DNA of 64,000 nt from G963663495 sp963663495 (lineage in GTDB: Bacteria; Bacteroidota; Rhodothermia; Rhodothermales; Bin80). The stretch is from positions 3,782,001 through 3,846,000 of the forward strand of contig OY760427.1 in NCBI GenBank assembly GCA_963663495.1, read 5' to 3'. A program made the position numbers and the translations under genes. This document shows positions 8,143 to 17,363 of the stretch, piece by piece. The notes below the pieces were generated by a model. The model made no database searches. It was not told the DNA's origin and worked only from the letters and a program-made list of their open reading frames with translations. How positions within the stretch are numbered: the stretch's first letter is position 1; each line of letters starts with the position of its first letter.

Positions 8143-8930
8143 TGTAGACAGAACATCCTGTGGGCATTCTCCGTGGTCTGCCGGGCAACCGCTTCCACGG
8201 AGACGCCCTTAACTTCGGCAATCTTCTCTGCCACCAACCTCACGTAAGCCGGCTCATTGCGTTTACCGCGGTACGGTACGGGCGCCAGATACGGTGTGTC
8301 CGTCTCAATCAGTAGCTGCTCCAAGGGTTGCCGGGCTACCAGGGCATCTACACCGGCGTTTGAGAAGGTGACAGTGCCACCGATACCCAGCATGAAGCCC
8401 AGATCACTAGCGGCATCCGCCAGCCATGCAGGTCCGCCAAAGCAGTGAAAAACGCCGCGCAGTCGACCGGGCGCGCGCTTTCCTTCCTCCCGCAGAATCC
8501 GTACGATATCGCGGTGAACTTCGTCTTTCCCCTTGTTATCCCGTGTATGGAGAACCAGCGGCAGATCCATCTCCAGCGCATACACTAAATGGCGCCGCAA
8601 GGAGTCCTGCTGCGCGGCGTCGAAAGACCGATCCCAATAATAGTCCAGCCCTGTTTCGCCTACAGCTATCATCCGCGGATCTGTGAGGGCACGCTCAACC
8701 TTGGCAAAGTCTTCGTCCGTCGCCACCTTGACATCCGAGGGATGGATAGCACCCATAGGATGGAGGCCATCATACTGACTGCATAGCTTGAACATTTGAC
8801 CTATTGATGGCACATCAATGGCGGGCATCAGAATTTTTTCCACGCCAGCGAGGCGCGCTCGCTCCATCACTGCAGGCAGGTCTTGCTCAAGCCGCCTGTG
8901 ATAAATGTGGGCGTGTGAGTCTATCAGCAT
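8139..8930 (-). CDS. tatD: TatD family metal-dependent hydrolase (DNase)
   Basis: About 263 residues if started at 8930 (MLIDSHAHIYHRRL), the usual TatD beginning; the frame is open to 8984 but the extra 18 residues look unrelated. Metal ligands are visible: DSHAH at the N-terminus, VGETGLDYYWD, VLHTRD, FHCFGG and IETDTPYLAPVPYRGK. The family has 3'-5' exonuclease or deoxyribonuclease activity and acts in DNA repair and quality control. The gene converges on dnaK with a 4-bp overlap of the two stop codons at CTAG, leaving no room for a separate terminator. Confidence 0.93.
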   Translation of the reverse strand: MLIDSHAHIYHRRLEQDLPAVMERARLAGVEKILMPAIDVPSIGQMFKLCSQYDGLHPMGAIHPSDVKVATDEDFAKVERALTDPRMIAVGETGLDYYWDRSFDAAQQDSLRRHLVYALEMDLPLVLHTRDNKGKDEVHRDIVRILREEGKRAPGRLRGVFHCFGGPAWLADAASDLGFMLGIGGTVTFSNAGVDALVARQPLEQLLIETDTPYLAPVPYRGKRNEPAYVRLVAEKIAEVKGVSVEAVARQTTENAHRMFCLH

Positions 8931-9264
8931 AAACAGCAGTCCAGGCAGCAACATACTACAGCATCGGCTGCATGGATATCCCAACCTCCGGCAGCTCAGG
9001 TCTTCAATCGGCGATCTAAACTCGTGGCAGGCACCTTAGGTTCAGCTTGTGTAGAAATAACTGTAAACCACTGCAATGCCTATCACTGCTGCCATAGCCT
9101 TTGCCTTTCGCTTGGCACCGAATAATGATCCCGATACATTCCACGCTAAACGAACACGCATCAATGAATTCCATTAAATTCGAAGCTTCTATTGCCCAAC
9201 CGAAACGATTGGTAAGGCATCGTTTTCGATGTTGTCCACGCAACCCGATGCCAGAAGCACCCCG
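8931..9264. other. Intergenic stretch upstream of tatD and the OLD-type gene
   Basis: About 330 bases between divergent genes. It should hold both promoters, but no clear operator, riboswitch or conserved small ORF was recognised. A minus-strand open frame (9016-9321) runs through it without family features. Confidence 0.4.
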
Positions 9265-11070
9265 ATGAAGCACTTTCATTACGTTGAAATACGAAATTTC
9301 AAGTGCTTTGGCAATCTCCATCGGATTGAGTTAGATAATCCCTCCATTCTTATCGGTCCGAATAACTGCGGTAAGACATCCGTCTTGCAGGCAATCGCCC
9401 TTTGGTCAAAGGCTGTTCAGACTTGGGTTAGCAAGAAAGGGGAGGAGCCACCCAAGAATCGTCCTGCGACCTCACTAAACAGACTTGAATTAGTTGCCGT
9501 CCCTGTGCCTCGGACCCGATTCTTGTGGCATAATACCGTCGTGCGTACCGGACGCAATAATATCAAAATGGAGGTCGCCGTAGGACTTGAGCATGAAGGG
9601 CGTGTGGAATCCATTACCATGCAATTCCGCAATCAAGGCGACGATTTGGTCTACTGTCAGCCAAGTGAGAACTCCATCCAACGGCCTGCACTCCTCAAGG
9701 CAGCTGCGGCAATAAAGGTCGAACTTCTTTATCCACTTTCCGGCCTTCAATCCGAGGAACCGGTTTTTCAGCCTGGCTGGATTGACGCGTTGGTTGGGCA
9801 AGGCCTCACTGCGCAGGTCCTTCGCAATCTGTGCATGCAAGTGATTACGCAATCCGAGAAAGATTGGAGCCGCGTAGCGAACTGGATTAAGCGTCTCTTC
9901 CATGTGGATCTAGGCTATCCCATTGAAACGCCAAGAGGAACTATCGAGCTTACCTACCGACAGGAAGGCGTAAAACACGCGCTGGGAATCGCGCTCGCGG
10001 GGCGCGGTCTGCAGCAATGCTTACTACTTCTGACAACCCTGTATTCCAAGTCAAACAGCGTCCTGCTTATTGACGAGCCCGACTCACATCTAGAGGCCCT
10101 ACGCCAGCGACAGTTAGATGTCCTGTTAACAGAGATAGCAAACGAGCGCGGTTCCCAAGTTATCCTTGCTACGCATTCCGAGGTCATGCTACAGCAAGCC
10201 TGCGAACGCAATCTGACCCTCTTACTGGATGGTGAGGTGCACAACCTTTCCAAAATGTCAGCTTTCCGTAACGCGCTGAGCCATTACGGTGCACCACACT
10301 ACATACGTGCGCGGCAGTATGGGCATGTATTGTATGTTGAAGGGCGGACAGATCTGGACATTCTTCTCGCTTTTGCACGTCGGATTGGCCCAAATTACCA
10401 CCCTTTGCTGGATCCAACGATTAATGCTTACTTCGTAAAGAATAACCATCCTGTAAGAAGTTTTGAAGCATCGTTGGAAAAGGCAGAGTATGGCTTCGGC
10501 ATGGGCCCGGAAGAGCATTTTTACGCCCTTCGCGAGCTGCTTCCCCAACTTCGTGCACTTGCGATATTGGACGGTAACACCACGGCCCGACAGGATTCCT
10601 GCAGCGGCGGACTTGATGTACGGATTTGGAGGCGGTATGAAATCGAAAATTATTTTGTGTTACCCGAACTGCTCTTGGCCTATGTAAACGACAGATACAG
10701 AGAACAACCCCTATTCGCTAGTCAGGCCAGCGAAGTTTTGAACCCAATTATTCTGGAACAAGTGTTTTCTGGTTCCAGGACGGATTTCGATACTTGGCTG
10801 AACTTGGATCCGGTTGCTAAACGCCTACTCTGGCAAAAAAGCACAGAGCGTATCAAGCTCAGCTCCTTAGCTGAAACGTTCTTTCGCGAGCTCGCGGCCC
10901 ACCTCGGCACTCCCATGATGTTGCGAAAATCATCCCTTTATGAGATGATTAACCACATGGAGCCGAGTCAGATTGACGCAGAGGTAGTAGAGAAGCTGGA
11001 TGCCTTGCGGAATTTCCTTTTGGAGAAGGGGTTTGACCGATCTGCGGGAAGTCTGCTAACACCCTGCTAA
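9265..11070 (+). CDS. OLD-family ATP-dependent endonuclease-like protein (AAA ATPase + TOPRIM)
   Basis: About 601 residues from the ATG at 9265 (the frame opens at 9229). The N-terminal ABC-type ATPase half has the Walker A loop GPNNCGKTS within HYVEIRNFKCFGNLHRIELD, then VLLIDEPDSHLEALRQRQL as signature/Walker B and ILATHSEVML. The C-terminal half starts LYVEGRTDLDILLAFARRIG, the first acidic motif of a TOPRIM nuclease, with ALAILDGNTT further on. Such OLD-type proteins nick DNA, and several act against phages (for example GajA in Gabija). No UvrD-like partner lies next to it, so it is not a recognisable Gabija pair. It stands alone between tatD and a TonB receptor gene. Confidence 0.85.
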   Translation: MKHFHYVEIRNFKCFGNLHRIELDNPSILIGPNNCGKTSVLQAIALWSKAVQTWVSKKGEEPPKNRPATSLNRLELVAVPVPRTRFLWHNTVVRTGRNNIKMEVAVGLEHEGRVESITMQFRNQGDDLVYCQPSENSIQRPALLKAAAAIKVELLYPLSGLQSEEPVFQPGWIDALVGQGLTAQVLRNLCMQVITQSEKDWSRVANWIKRLFHVDLGYPIETPRGTIELTYRQEGVKHALGIALAGRGLQQCLLLLTTLYSKSNSVLLIDEPDSHLEALRQRQLDVLLTEIANERGSQVILATHSEVMLQQACERNLTLLLDGEVHNLSKMSAFRNALSHYGAPHYIRARQYGHVLYVEGRTDLDILLAFARRIGPNYHPLLDPTINAYFVKNNHPVRSFEASLEKAEYGFGMGPEEHFYALRELLPQLRALAILDGNTTARQDSCSGGLDVRIWRRYEIENYFVLPELLLAYVNDRYREQPLFASQASEVLNPIILEQVFSGSRTDFDTWLNLDPVAKRLLWQKSTERIKLSSLAETFFRELAAHLGTPMMLRKSSLYEMINHMEPSQIDAEVVEKLDALRNFLLEKGFDRSAGSLLTPC

Positions 11071-11229
11071 CATGGAAAGAATGTCGCCTTAACGGGTATG
11101 AGTGTGATGGCGACCGCCGGGCTGGTACGACGATGCTCCATGTGCACGGGCAGGGAGCTGCAAGAATCACATCTGGAACCAAGCTTGCTTCCATGAACAT
11201 TCCAATTACATGCCGAAAACAGGCTGGCC

Positions 11230-13176
11230 ATGAGAGCTAGCATCGTACTTATACTTCTAGTCGTGGTGGCCCTGCAGGATGCGGTGTCACAAACAACGGA
11301 CTCCACAACGTATTCTCTCCCCGCTCTCATAATCCAAGCGACTAGGACGGCGGAGACCGAGACACGCGCCCCTCGGTCCGTCACTGTGCTGTCCCGGCCC
11401 GATCCGATGCTGGAGCCCGGTCTCTCGCTCCAGCGGGCGCTGCGCACCATGCCCGGAATGTGGCTTCGCGAACGCGGTCATTACGCACTTGGCGAGCGAT
11501 TGATCATCCGGGGGATGGGCTACCGCGCCGCGTTTGGCGTGCGTGGAGTACAAGCTGTTCTGGACGGTATTCCTTTGACCATGCCAGACGGTCAGTCAAT
11601 ACTGGATGCCGCGGACCCATTGTTCGTGCGGAGGGCAGAGCTGTTACGCGGCCCGTCCGCTGCATTTTGGGGTAATGGCAGTGGAGGGGTGCTGTTTATG
11701 GATTCCAAGCTGCCCGAGGATACGGCCCAGATCAGGTTTATGGCCGGAAGCTATGGTTTGTTGCACGGCAGCGCAGCTGCCAGTGCGCGAATGCGTAGCC
11801 ACCAGTTTCAGGCTCACGTTTCAAGAGTTGCCACCGATGGGTACCGACATCACAGTGCGGGCACGTTCAGCCGTGCAGGCATTCAGGGCTTATTCTTCAT
11901 AGGGCGAAACACCACGCTACGCGTTGTAGCTACAGCAGCAATCCTGGACGCAGACTCTCCCGGGTCCCTGACAGACGGGCAGGCGAAGGCGAATCCTCGA
12001 CAGTCCGACGCTCGGTACGTGGCCACGGAGGCAGGAAAAAGCAGTAACCACTTTCAGGGAGGCGTAACTCTTCTCTCCGAGACAGTGCTCGGCCAACTGG
12101 AAGTGACCGTTTTCGAAGTCCTCCGCAGACTCGAAAACCCTCTCACGTTCGCGTACATTGACCTTCATCGCCAAGCTGGCGGTATGCGAATTCAGCTTGG
12201 TGACTCCTGGTGGAAGATCGGCGCGACAATACAAGGTATGGAGGACGCGCGCCTGAATCACAATAACGAAGGTGGCAACCCCGGCAGAAACCTTCGGCTT
12301 GATCAAACCGAGGATGTCTCCAATGTTGGCGTTTCTGCTTCCGTCCATGGTCGTCTGGTGGGCGAACTAAACGCTACTACAGCCTTACGTGTGGATCGGA
12401 TCAGGTTCGCCATGACCGATCACTTTCTCAGCAATGGGGATCAGTCGGGGAGCCGCAATTTTGTGGCTGTGAGTCCAAGTGTGGGGCTAAGCTACAAGGG
12501 TTTTTTTGCCAATTTCGGCACAGCATTTGAAACACCAACTACTACAGAACTGATCAACCGCCCGGATGGACTCGGCAGCTTTAATCCATCCTTGCGACCG
12601 CAGCAAACACTTGGACTCGAAATCGGTACTCGCGGCGAACGCAGGCGGCTAAAATACGATATCGCATTGTACCGGCTACGCGTTCTGGATCGACTGCGTC
12701 CGGAGCAGACCGCTGATGGCACCACCTACTATAGCAACCATGGCCGAAGCAACCACCAAGGTTTGGAAGTCGCGCTGCTATTTGCGTACAGGCCGGCTAT
12801 AACAGTGCAATTCGTGTATTCGCTGGGCCGGTTTCGTTTTGCTGAAGAGCCGCTGCGGGGGAACCGAATTCCCGGGATACCCGCTCAGCATCTCCAGGCA
12901 AGTGTCCGCAAATGGTGGGTAAACTTCGTGACCGAGGCTACCTTCTCTGCGGCATCCGCTATTTGGGTCGACGATGCCAACACCGCCAACAGTCCCGCTT
13001 TCGGTTCTCTTGATTTATACCTTGGGTACCAAGCTCGCGTTCAACCCTTCGTGCGCCTGCAAAACGTATTCGACTCCAGACATCATACCTCTGTGATCGT
13101 TAATGCTTTCGGGGGGCGCTTTTTTGAACCCGCGCAACCCAGATCTCTTCAGGGAGGCGCTACCATAAATTATTAG
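11230..13176 (+). CDS. TonB-dependent outer-membrane receptor
   Basis: A 648-residue protein starting with a signal peptide (hydrophobic SIVLILLVVVALQ, cleavage around AVSQ). The plug domain follows: VTVLSRPDPM, LQRALRTMPGMWLRERG, LIIRGMGYRA, VQAVLDGIPLTMPDGQS and AELLRGPSAAFWGNGSGGVLFMDS. The remainder is a 22-strand type barrel with aromatic-rich strands. It moves a ligand (siderophore, cobalamin or other) across the outer membrane using TonB energy; the ligand cannot be told, and no known riboswitch was seen in 11071-11229. The next gene starts 9 bp after the stop, so the two may be co-transcribed. Confidence 0.9.
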   Translation: MRASIVLILLVVVALQDAVSQTTDSTTYSLPALIIQATRTAETETRAPRSVTVLSRPDPMLEPGLSLQRALRTMPGMWLRERGHYALGERLIIRGMGYRAAFGVRGVQAVLDGIPLTMPDGQSILDAADPLFVRRAELLRGPSAAFWGNGSGGVLFMDSKLPEDTAQIRFMAGSYGLLHGSAAASARMRSHQFQAHVSRVATDGYRHHSAGTFSRAGIQGLFFIGRNTTLRVVATAAILDADSPGSLTDGQAKANPRQSDARYVATEAGKSSNHFQGGVTLLSETVLGQLEVTVFEVLRRLENPLTFAYIDLHRQAGGMRIQLGDSWWKIGATIQGMEDARLNHNNEGGNPGRNLRLDQTEDVSNVGVSASVHGRLVGELNATTALRVDRIRFAMTDHFLSNGDQSGSRNFVAVSPSVGLSYKGFFANFGTAFETPTTTELINRPDGLGSFNPSLRPQQTLGLEIGTRGERRRLKYDIALYRLRVLDRLRPEQTADGTTYYSNHGRSNHQGLEVALLFAYRPAITVQFVYSLGRFRFAEEPLRGNRIPGIPAQHLQASVRKWWVNFVTEATFSAASAIWVDDANTANSPAFGSLDLYLGYQARVQPFVRLQNVFDSRHHTSVIVNAFGGRFFEPAQPRSLQGGATINY

Positions 13177-13185
13177 GCACTGGAA

Positions 13186-13977
13186 TTGCCAAGACTCATC
13201 ACACTAACAACCGACTTTGGCCATCAGGATGGCTATGTGGCGGCAATGAAGGGCGTGATTCTGTCCCTTCTTCCAGACGCGCGGATGGTAGATATCTCTC
13301 ACGAGGTAGCGCCCTTTGATGTGATGGAGGCGGCATTCATCATGCTGCAGGCTGTTCCGCATTTTCCTGAGAACAGCGTTCATCTCGCCGTCATTGATCC
13401 AGGGGTAGGATCTGCTAGGCGGGGCGTAGCCGTAGCCCATGGTGAGCAGATGTTCGTGGGCCCCGATAACGGTTTGTTTTCGCTGGTTCTGGAAGGCAAA
13501 TCACCTTTACATCTTGTGGAGCTACCCTTAACAGCCGCCAGCACGACATTCCATGGGCGGGACATCTTTGCTCCTGCAGCAGCGCGCCTTGCAGGCGGAA
13601 GCCAGTTGCTGGATGTGGGAAACCCGGTCGACGCCTTATCTCCTCTGCGCTGGGCTGTTCCGTCGGTGGACGCCAGCGGTATCCGGGGTTGGGTAGTGCA
13701 CATTGACCGATTTGGCAACTGCATCACCAACATCTCGCGCACCATCGTAGACCAACACTGTCAGTCGCGCCCCGTAAAGGGATATGTGGGTACTGCCATC
13801 ATTGCAGGTATTTGCCACACCTATATAAGCGTTGAGAAGGGTGAACCGCTGCTTCTCTTTGGAAGCGACGACTACCTTGAAGCGGCCGTATGTTGCGGAA
13901 GCGCCGAGGTGCTCCTTGACATTCGCCATGGAGCACCGATAAACATCGTCTTTATTGACGAGAAGCCGGAAGCGTAG
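13186..13977 (+). CDS. SAM hydroxide adenosyltransferase family protein (DUF62)
   Basis: A 263-residue protein of the fluorinase/DUF62 fold. It opens ITLTTDFGHQDGYVAAMKG, continues VDISHEVAPFDV, and has HLAVIDPGVGSARRGVAV and GPDNGLFS. Family members hydrolyse S-adenosylmethionine to adenosine and methionine using a hydroxide; true fluorinases are rare and have a characteristic inserted loop that I do not see. The start is a TTG at 13186, 9 bp after the TonB receptor stop, so translation may be coupled to the receptor gene. Confidence 0.88.
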   Translation: MPRLITLTTDFGHQDGYVAAMKGVILSLLPDARMVDISHEVAPFDVMEAAFIMLQAVPHFPENSVHLAVIDPGVGSARRGVAVAHGEQMFVGPDNGLFSLVLEGKSPLHLVELPLTAASTTFHGRDIFAPAAARLAGGSQLLDVGNPVDALSPLRWAVPSVDASGIRGWVVHIDRFGNCITNISRTIVDQHCQSRPVKGYVGTAIIAGICHTYISVEKGEPLLLFGSDDYLEAAVCCGSAEVLLDIRHGAPINIVFIDEKPEA

Positions 13978-14215
13978 TTCCTAAGCCTCCGACCAAGTTG
14001 TTGCGATCGGCTGGCTGAATCAGTGTTGCCTAAACCCGAATTTTCAAGGGAAGCATGATTGCCGATGAAGCATTCTCCGGCCGCCCTAGCTCAACAGCGG
14101 TGGACGCAGGACATCACGCATATTCGTCGCTGATGCGGTAGTGGGCGGTAGTGTAAGAGGTCGGGTTCATAGGCTGCGTTGCTTTTCTACGTGAACCATG
14201 AATCTCTAGTACACT
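13978..14215. other. Intergenic stretch, possible transposase scrap
   Basis: Nothing is clearly coding. One short plus-strand reading near 14090-14130 (QQRWTQDITHI) resembles the start of an rve integrase core, so this may be a small remnant of an IS3-like gene, but it is too short to support. Confidence 0.25.
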
Positions 14216-14336
14216 TTCTTAAGGGAATTATATACGTGAGTACCCTCGCGTATCAATTTCACAGGTCAATGGGGTCGGTAACCCGAACGCCCCTCGCCGT
14301 GCAGTTGCCCCAATCCCGCCGGCCAATATGCTCCCT
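14216..14336 (-). mobile_element. Relic of the 3' end of a TnpB element
   Basis: About 120 bp matching 4036-4165: the same GGGAATTATATACGTGAG end, then sequence encoding ARRGAFGLPTPLTCEID, the last residues of TnpB, on the minus strand. The rest of tnpB is absent; the histidine kinase stop lies just beyond. The retained part is the region expected to hold the guide RNA scaffold, so it might persist as an orphan RNA, though simple decay is likelier. Confidence 0.7.
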
Positions 14337-14342
14337 TGGTAA

Positions 14343-15653
14343 TCAGTAACCCGAAAGGACAGATTTCGGAATCCGGATCTGGAATGTCGTGCCTTGACCC
14401 ACTTTCGACTGCACCAGGATTAGCGCCCCGCCGTGGTATTCCTCAATAATGCGCCGAGCTAGGCTGAGGCCTAATCCCCAACCTCGGCGCTTGGTACTGT
14501 ATCCCGGACGAAACACATTCTTGAAGTGCTTCCTACCTATGCCGCGACCTGTGTCTGTAACATCAATCACTACGTAACTACCCTTCTCGGTCCCAACGAT
14601 TTCCACTATTCCTATCCCGGATGACAGGGCATCCAAAGCGTTCTTTACTAGGTTCTCAATTACCCATTCAAATAACTCCGCATTCAATGGTGCTACCAAT
14701 GCATCTGGAATGTCCACGGTAAGGGCGGCGCCCTGTCGTGGCATTCGCCGACGCATGTACGCTGCCGTGCCCTCCACGGAATCCCGCACGCTCTGAGGCG
14801 TGAGACGCGGTTTTGACCCGATATCGTTGAACCGCTGCGCCACGCGACTTAGCCTCCGTACATCCTGGTCAATCTCGTCTACCGCATCCCGGGCGGCTTC
14901 CTGACCGCCGGAGCGCAGCATTTCAATCCATCCCATAAGACTGGTCAGCGGCGTTCCTAGCTGATGCGCAGCCTCCCGAGCCATTCCTACCCAGAGATTG
15001 CTCTGCTCATTCCGGCGCACATAAGAAAACCCCAAATACCCAACGAGGATGAACAACCCCACAAACAGGAGCTGCAAGAAGGGATACAGACGTAGCTCCC
15101 GGATTAGACTCGATTCATCGTAGTACAGGTGCTGCTCCAACTGCGGACCGGCATCAATGACAATCGGCGCGTACACATCCTCCATGCGCTGCACCAACTG
15201 CCCTACGCGCGCGGAATCCTGCGCCGAAACAGGCCCGGTAGCGTCTACTGACAGGTTATGCCAACTTAACGGCTTCCCCGTGCTGTCAGTAATGATCGCG
15301 GGTACATCACGGTAGTAGTCGGAAATAACATCAAAAAAGAAGTTGCTGTGCGGATCCTCATACCCTCGTGCTGCCTTGGAAAGAACGTTTTCCAGCGCAG
15401 ACTGCAGCTCGGGGGAAAGCTCGTTCACATCCAGTTGTGTGATAAGCTGCCGGATATGGTCGCGATTGGGAGGAACCTCGTCCACACGGGTTGCTTCCTC
15501 CCGTGCGCGCGCCCAAATCTCCATCGCGTGGCGCTCCCTTTCCCGCAGCCTTTCTACCAATCCGCGCGTGTACCATAGAGAACCAATCGCCAGAATGATG
15601 GCCAGAATGATCAGCCCGCGCTTCAGGTTAGCTGTCCGCAGGTAGGCCTTCAT
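14343..15653 (-). CDS. Membrane sensor histidine kinase
   Basis: A 436-residue protein with a transmembrane helix near residues 13-30 (GLIILAIILAIGSLWYT), a sensor region of about 160 residues and a second helix (FLQLLFVGLFILVGYLGFSYV). The kinase core follows: H box REAAHQLGTPLTSLMGW, N box NLVKNALDAL, G1 DTGRGI, G2 WGLGLSLARRIIEEY. It autophosphorylates on His and passes phosphate to a response regulator, which is not in the window. It starts 9 bp after purA and is probably transcribed with secD-secF-STAS-purA. The signal sensed is unknown. Confidence 0.9.
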   Translation of the reverse strand: MKAYLRTANLKRGLIILAIILAIGSLWYTRGLVERLRERERHAMEIWARAREEATRVDEVPPNRDHIRQLITQLDVNELSPELQSALENVLSKAARGYEDPHSNFFFDVISDYYRDVPAIITDSTGKPLSWHNLSVDATGPVSAQDSARVGQLVQRMEDVYAPIVIDAGPQLEQHLYYDESSLIRELRLYPFLQLLFVGLFILVGYLGFSYVRRNEQSNLWVGMAREAAHQLGTPLTSLMGWIEMLRSGGQEAARDAVDEIDQDVRRLSRVAQRFNDIGSKPRLTPQSVRDSVEGTAAYMRRRMPRQGAALTVDIPDALVAPLNAELFEWVIENLVKNALDALSSGIGIVEIVGTEKGSYVVIDVTDTGRGIGRKHFKNVFRPGYSTKRRGWGLGLSLARRIIEEYHGGALILVQSKVGQGTTFQIRIPKSVLSGY

Positions 15654-15662
15654 TCTATTATA

Positions 15663-16943
15663 CTACCGTGCACACCAAATAGTATCGCTGCGCTTTGGCC
15701 CCGTTGAAATCATGCTGACATCAATGCCGACATGGTCGCTGAGGGCCTTGACGTAGGAGGCGGCAGCCGATGGCAATTCCTCAGCATTGCGAATGCTGGA
15801 GATGTCCTCCTCCCACCCGGGCATTGTCTCGTACACCGGCTGGACCCTGCTTAGTGCCTCGGTTTCAGAAGGAAAGCGCGAATACTCCCTCCCGCCGGAC
15901 CGATACCCAGTGCAGAGGTGGAGTGATTCAAGGCCAGAGAGCACATCCAGCTTTGTTACAGCCAGATCTGTAAACCCATTTATGGCCGAGCTATACCGCA
16001 ATGCCACAAGATCAAGCCATCCGCACCTGCGGCTGCGGCCTGTAGTGGCGCCGAATTCATCACCTACCGTTTGCAGATGGCTCCCTATCTCGCCACCAAG
16101 CTCCGTGGGAAACGGACCGTTGCCCACGCGTGTGCAGTAGGCCTTTATAACACCGACTACGCGGTTTACAGAAACAGGTGGAATACCCAGGCCTATACAT
16201 GCTCCGCCCGCCGTCGGATTGCTTGAGGTAACATAAGGGTAGGTACCGAAATCCACATCCAACAGCGATCCTTGTGCGCCTTCGGCAAGCACATGCTTGC
16301 CATCCTTGATCGCCTGGTTCAAGTAGTGGGTCGTATCTGCCACATACGGGTCAATCTTGCGGTCAAACTCAACATACTCCTCAATAATACGCCGGACATC
16401 CAACAACTTTGCTCCGTACACTCCTTTGAGCACGGCATTCTTCTCCTCTACTGAGGCCTTGAGCTTACGCGCTAACAGGTCCCGATCAAGCAGGTCTGCC
16501 ACACGCAAACCGGTACGTGCGATCTTGTCAACATAGGCGGGTCCGATTCCGCGCCCTGTCGTACCGATCGCGCCCGCGTCCCGGGCAGACTCCCGTGCAC
16601 GTTCGATTGCTTTGTGATACGGCATGATAAGGTGTGCTTTGTGCGAAATCAGAAGCCTGCCCTCAACCTCGTACCCGCATTCTGACACCATATCAATCTC
16701 TTGCATGAGAGCGACCGGATCAATCACTACCCCATTACCTATCACGCATGTTACACCTGACCGAAAAATGCCACTTGGCAACAAGTGCAGAACAAAGGTC
16801 TCGTCCTGCCAGCGAATGGTATGGCCCGCATTGGCGCCGCCCTGGTAGCGCGCCACAACTTCTGCTTCCTCGCTCAGCAGATCAACGACCTTACCTTTCC
16901 CCTCGTCGCCCCACTGGCTGCCAATGACGATGGTTACCGCCAT
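15663..16943 (-). CDS. purA: Adenylosuccinate synthetase
   Basis: A 426-residue enzyme that joins IMP and aspartate with GTP in AMP synthesis. It shows GSQWGDEGKGK near residue 8, ARYQGGANAGHTI, GTTGRGIGPAY, LAEGAQGSLLDVDFGTYPYVTSSN and TTGRSRRCGWLD. Length matches the family. It sits between a STAS-domain gene and a histidine kinase gene, each with short spacing, in the secD-secF run. Confidence 0.97.
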   Translation of the reverse strand: MAVTIVIGSQWGDEGKGKVVDLLSEEAEVVARYQGGANAGHTIRWQDETFVLHLLPSGIFRSGVTCVIGNGVVIDPVALMQEIDMVSECGYEVEGRLLISHKAHLIMPYHKAIERARESARDAGAIGTTGRGIGPAYVDKIARTGLRVADLLDRDLLARKLKASVEEKNAVLKGVYGAKLLDVRRIIEEYVEFDRKIDPYVADTTHYLNQAIKDGKHVLAEGAQGSLLDVDFGTYPYVTSSNPTAGGACIGLGIPPVSVNRVVGVIKAYCTRVGNGPFPTELGGEIGSHLQTVGDEFGATTGRSRRCGWLDLVALRYSSAINGFTDLAVTKLDVLSGLESLHLCTGYRSGGREYSRFPSETEALSRVQPVYETMPGWEEDISSIRNAEELPSAAASYVKALSDHVGIDVSMISTGPKRSDTIWCAR

Positions 16944-16997
16944 CGTTGATGCCCCAATCTGCCTGTGCGGGGAAGATCCCGTGGTCGGCAGGCCGCT

Positions 16998-17345
16998 TTA
17001 ATCGTCGGACGAAAAACTCGCAACCGCCGCGTCAACCGAATCAAAATTCTCAAATACGGTAATCAGCCGTGTCACGATGAGAAGCGACCGTATGCGGTCA
17101 GCGGCGTTAGCCAAGCGGAGGTCCCCCCCTGCGTTGCGCATGGTGGTCATCCCGCTAATCAGCATCCCGAGCCCGCTTGAGTTCATGAAGCCCACCCGCG
17201 ACAAATCAGCAACCACGTTCAGCTTCCCGCCCTGCCGCAGTTCATGGAGTGAATCCTGCAACTTAGCACCGGCCGGCCCACCCATGACGTTGCCTTTAAA
17301 CTTTATCACAACGGCGTTATAGCGTTCCTCTACGGAGTAATTCAT
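16998..17345 (-). CDS. STAS-domain anti-anti-sigma-factor-like protein
   Basis: A 115-residue single STAS domain. It has VVADLSRVGFMNSSGLGMLISG, where the SSG serine is the position phosphorylated in SpoIIAA/RsbV-type proteins, and a C-terminal RLITVFENFDSVDAAVASF. Such proteins bind an anti-sigma kinase and free a sigma factor, or act in other partner switches. No partner kinase or phosphatase is adjacent. The gene starts 18 bp after secF, so it belongs to that operon. Confidence 0.88.
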   Translation of the reverse strand: MNYSVEERYNAVVIKFKGNVMGGPAGAKLQDSLHELRQGGKLNVVADLSRVGFMNSSGLGMLISGMTTMRNAGGDLRLANAADRIRSLLIVTRLITVFENFDSVDAAVASFSSDD

Positions 17346-17363
17346 GATGTCCTTCCTTGATAA

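Noticed and set aside
9265..11070. Gabija system
   Set aside because: The OLD-type gene has no UvrD-like gajB beside it; the next gene is a TonB receptor.
11071..11229. Cobalamin or other riboswitch upstream of the TonB receptor
   Set aside because: I could not find the conserved box or pairing expected; the region has only loosely G-rich segments.
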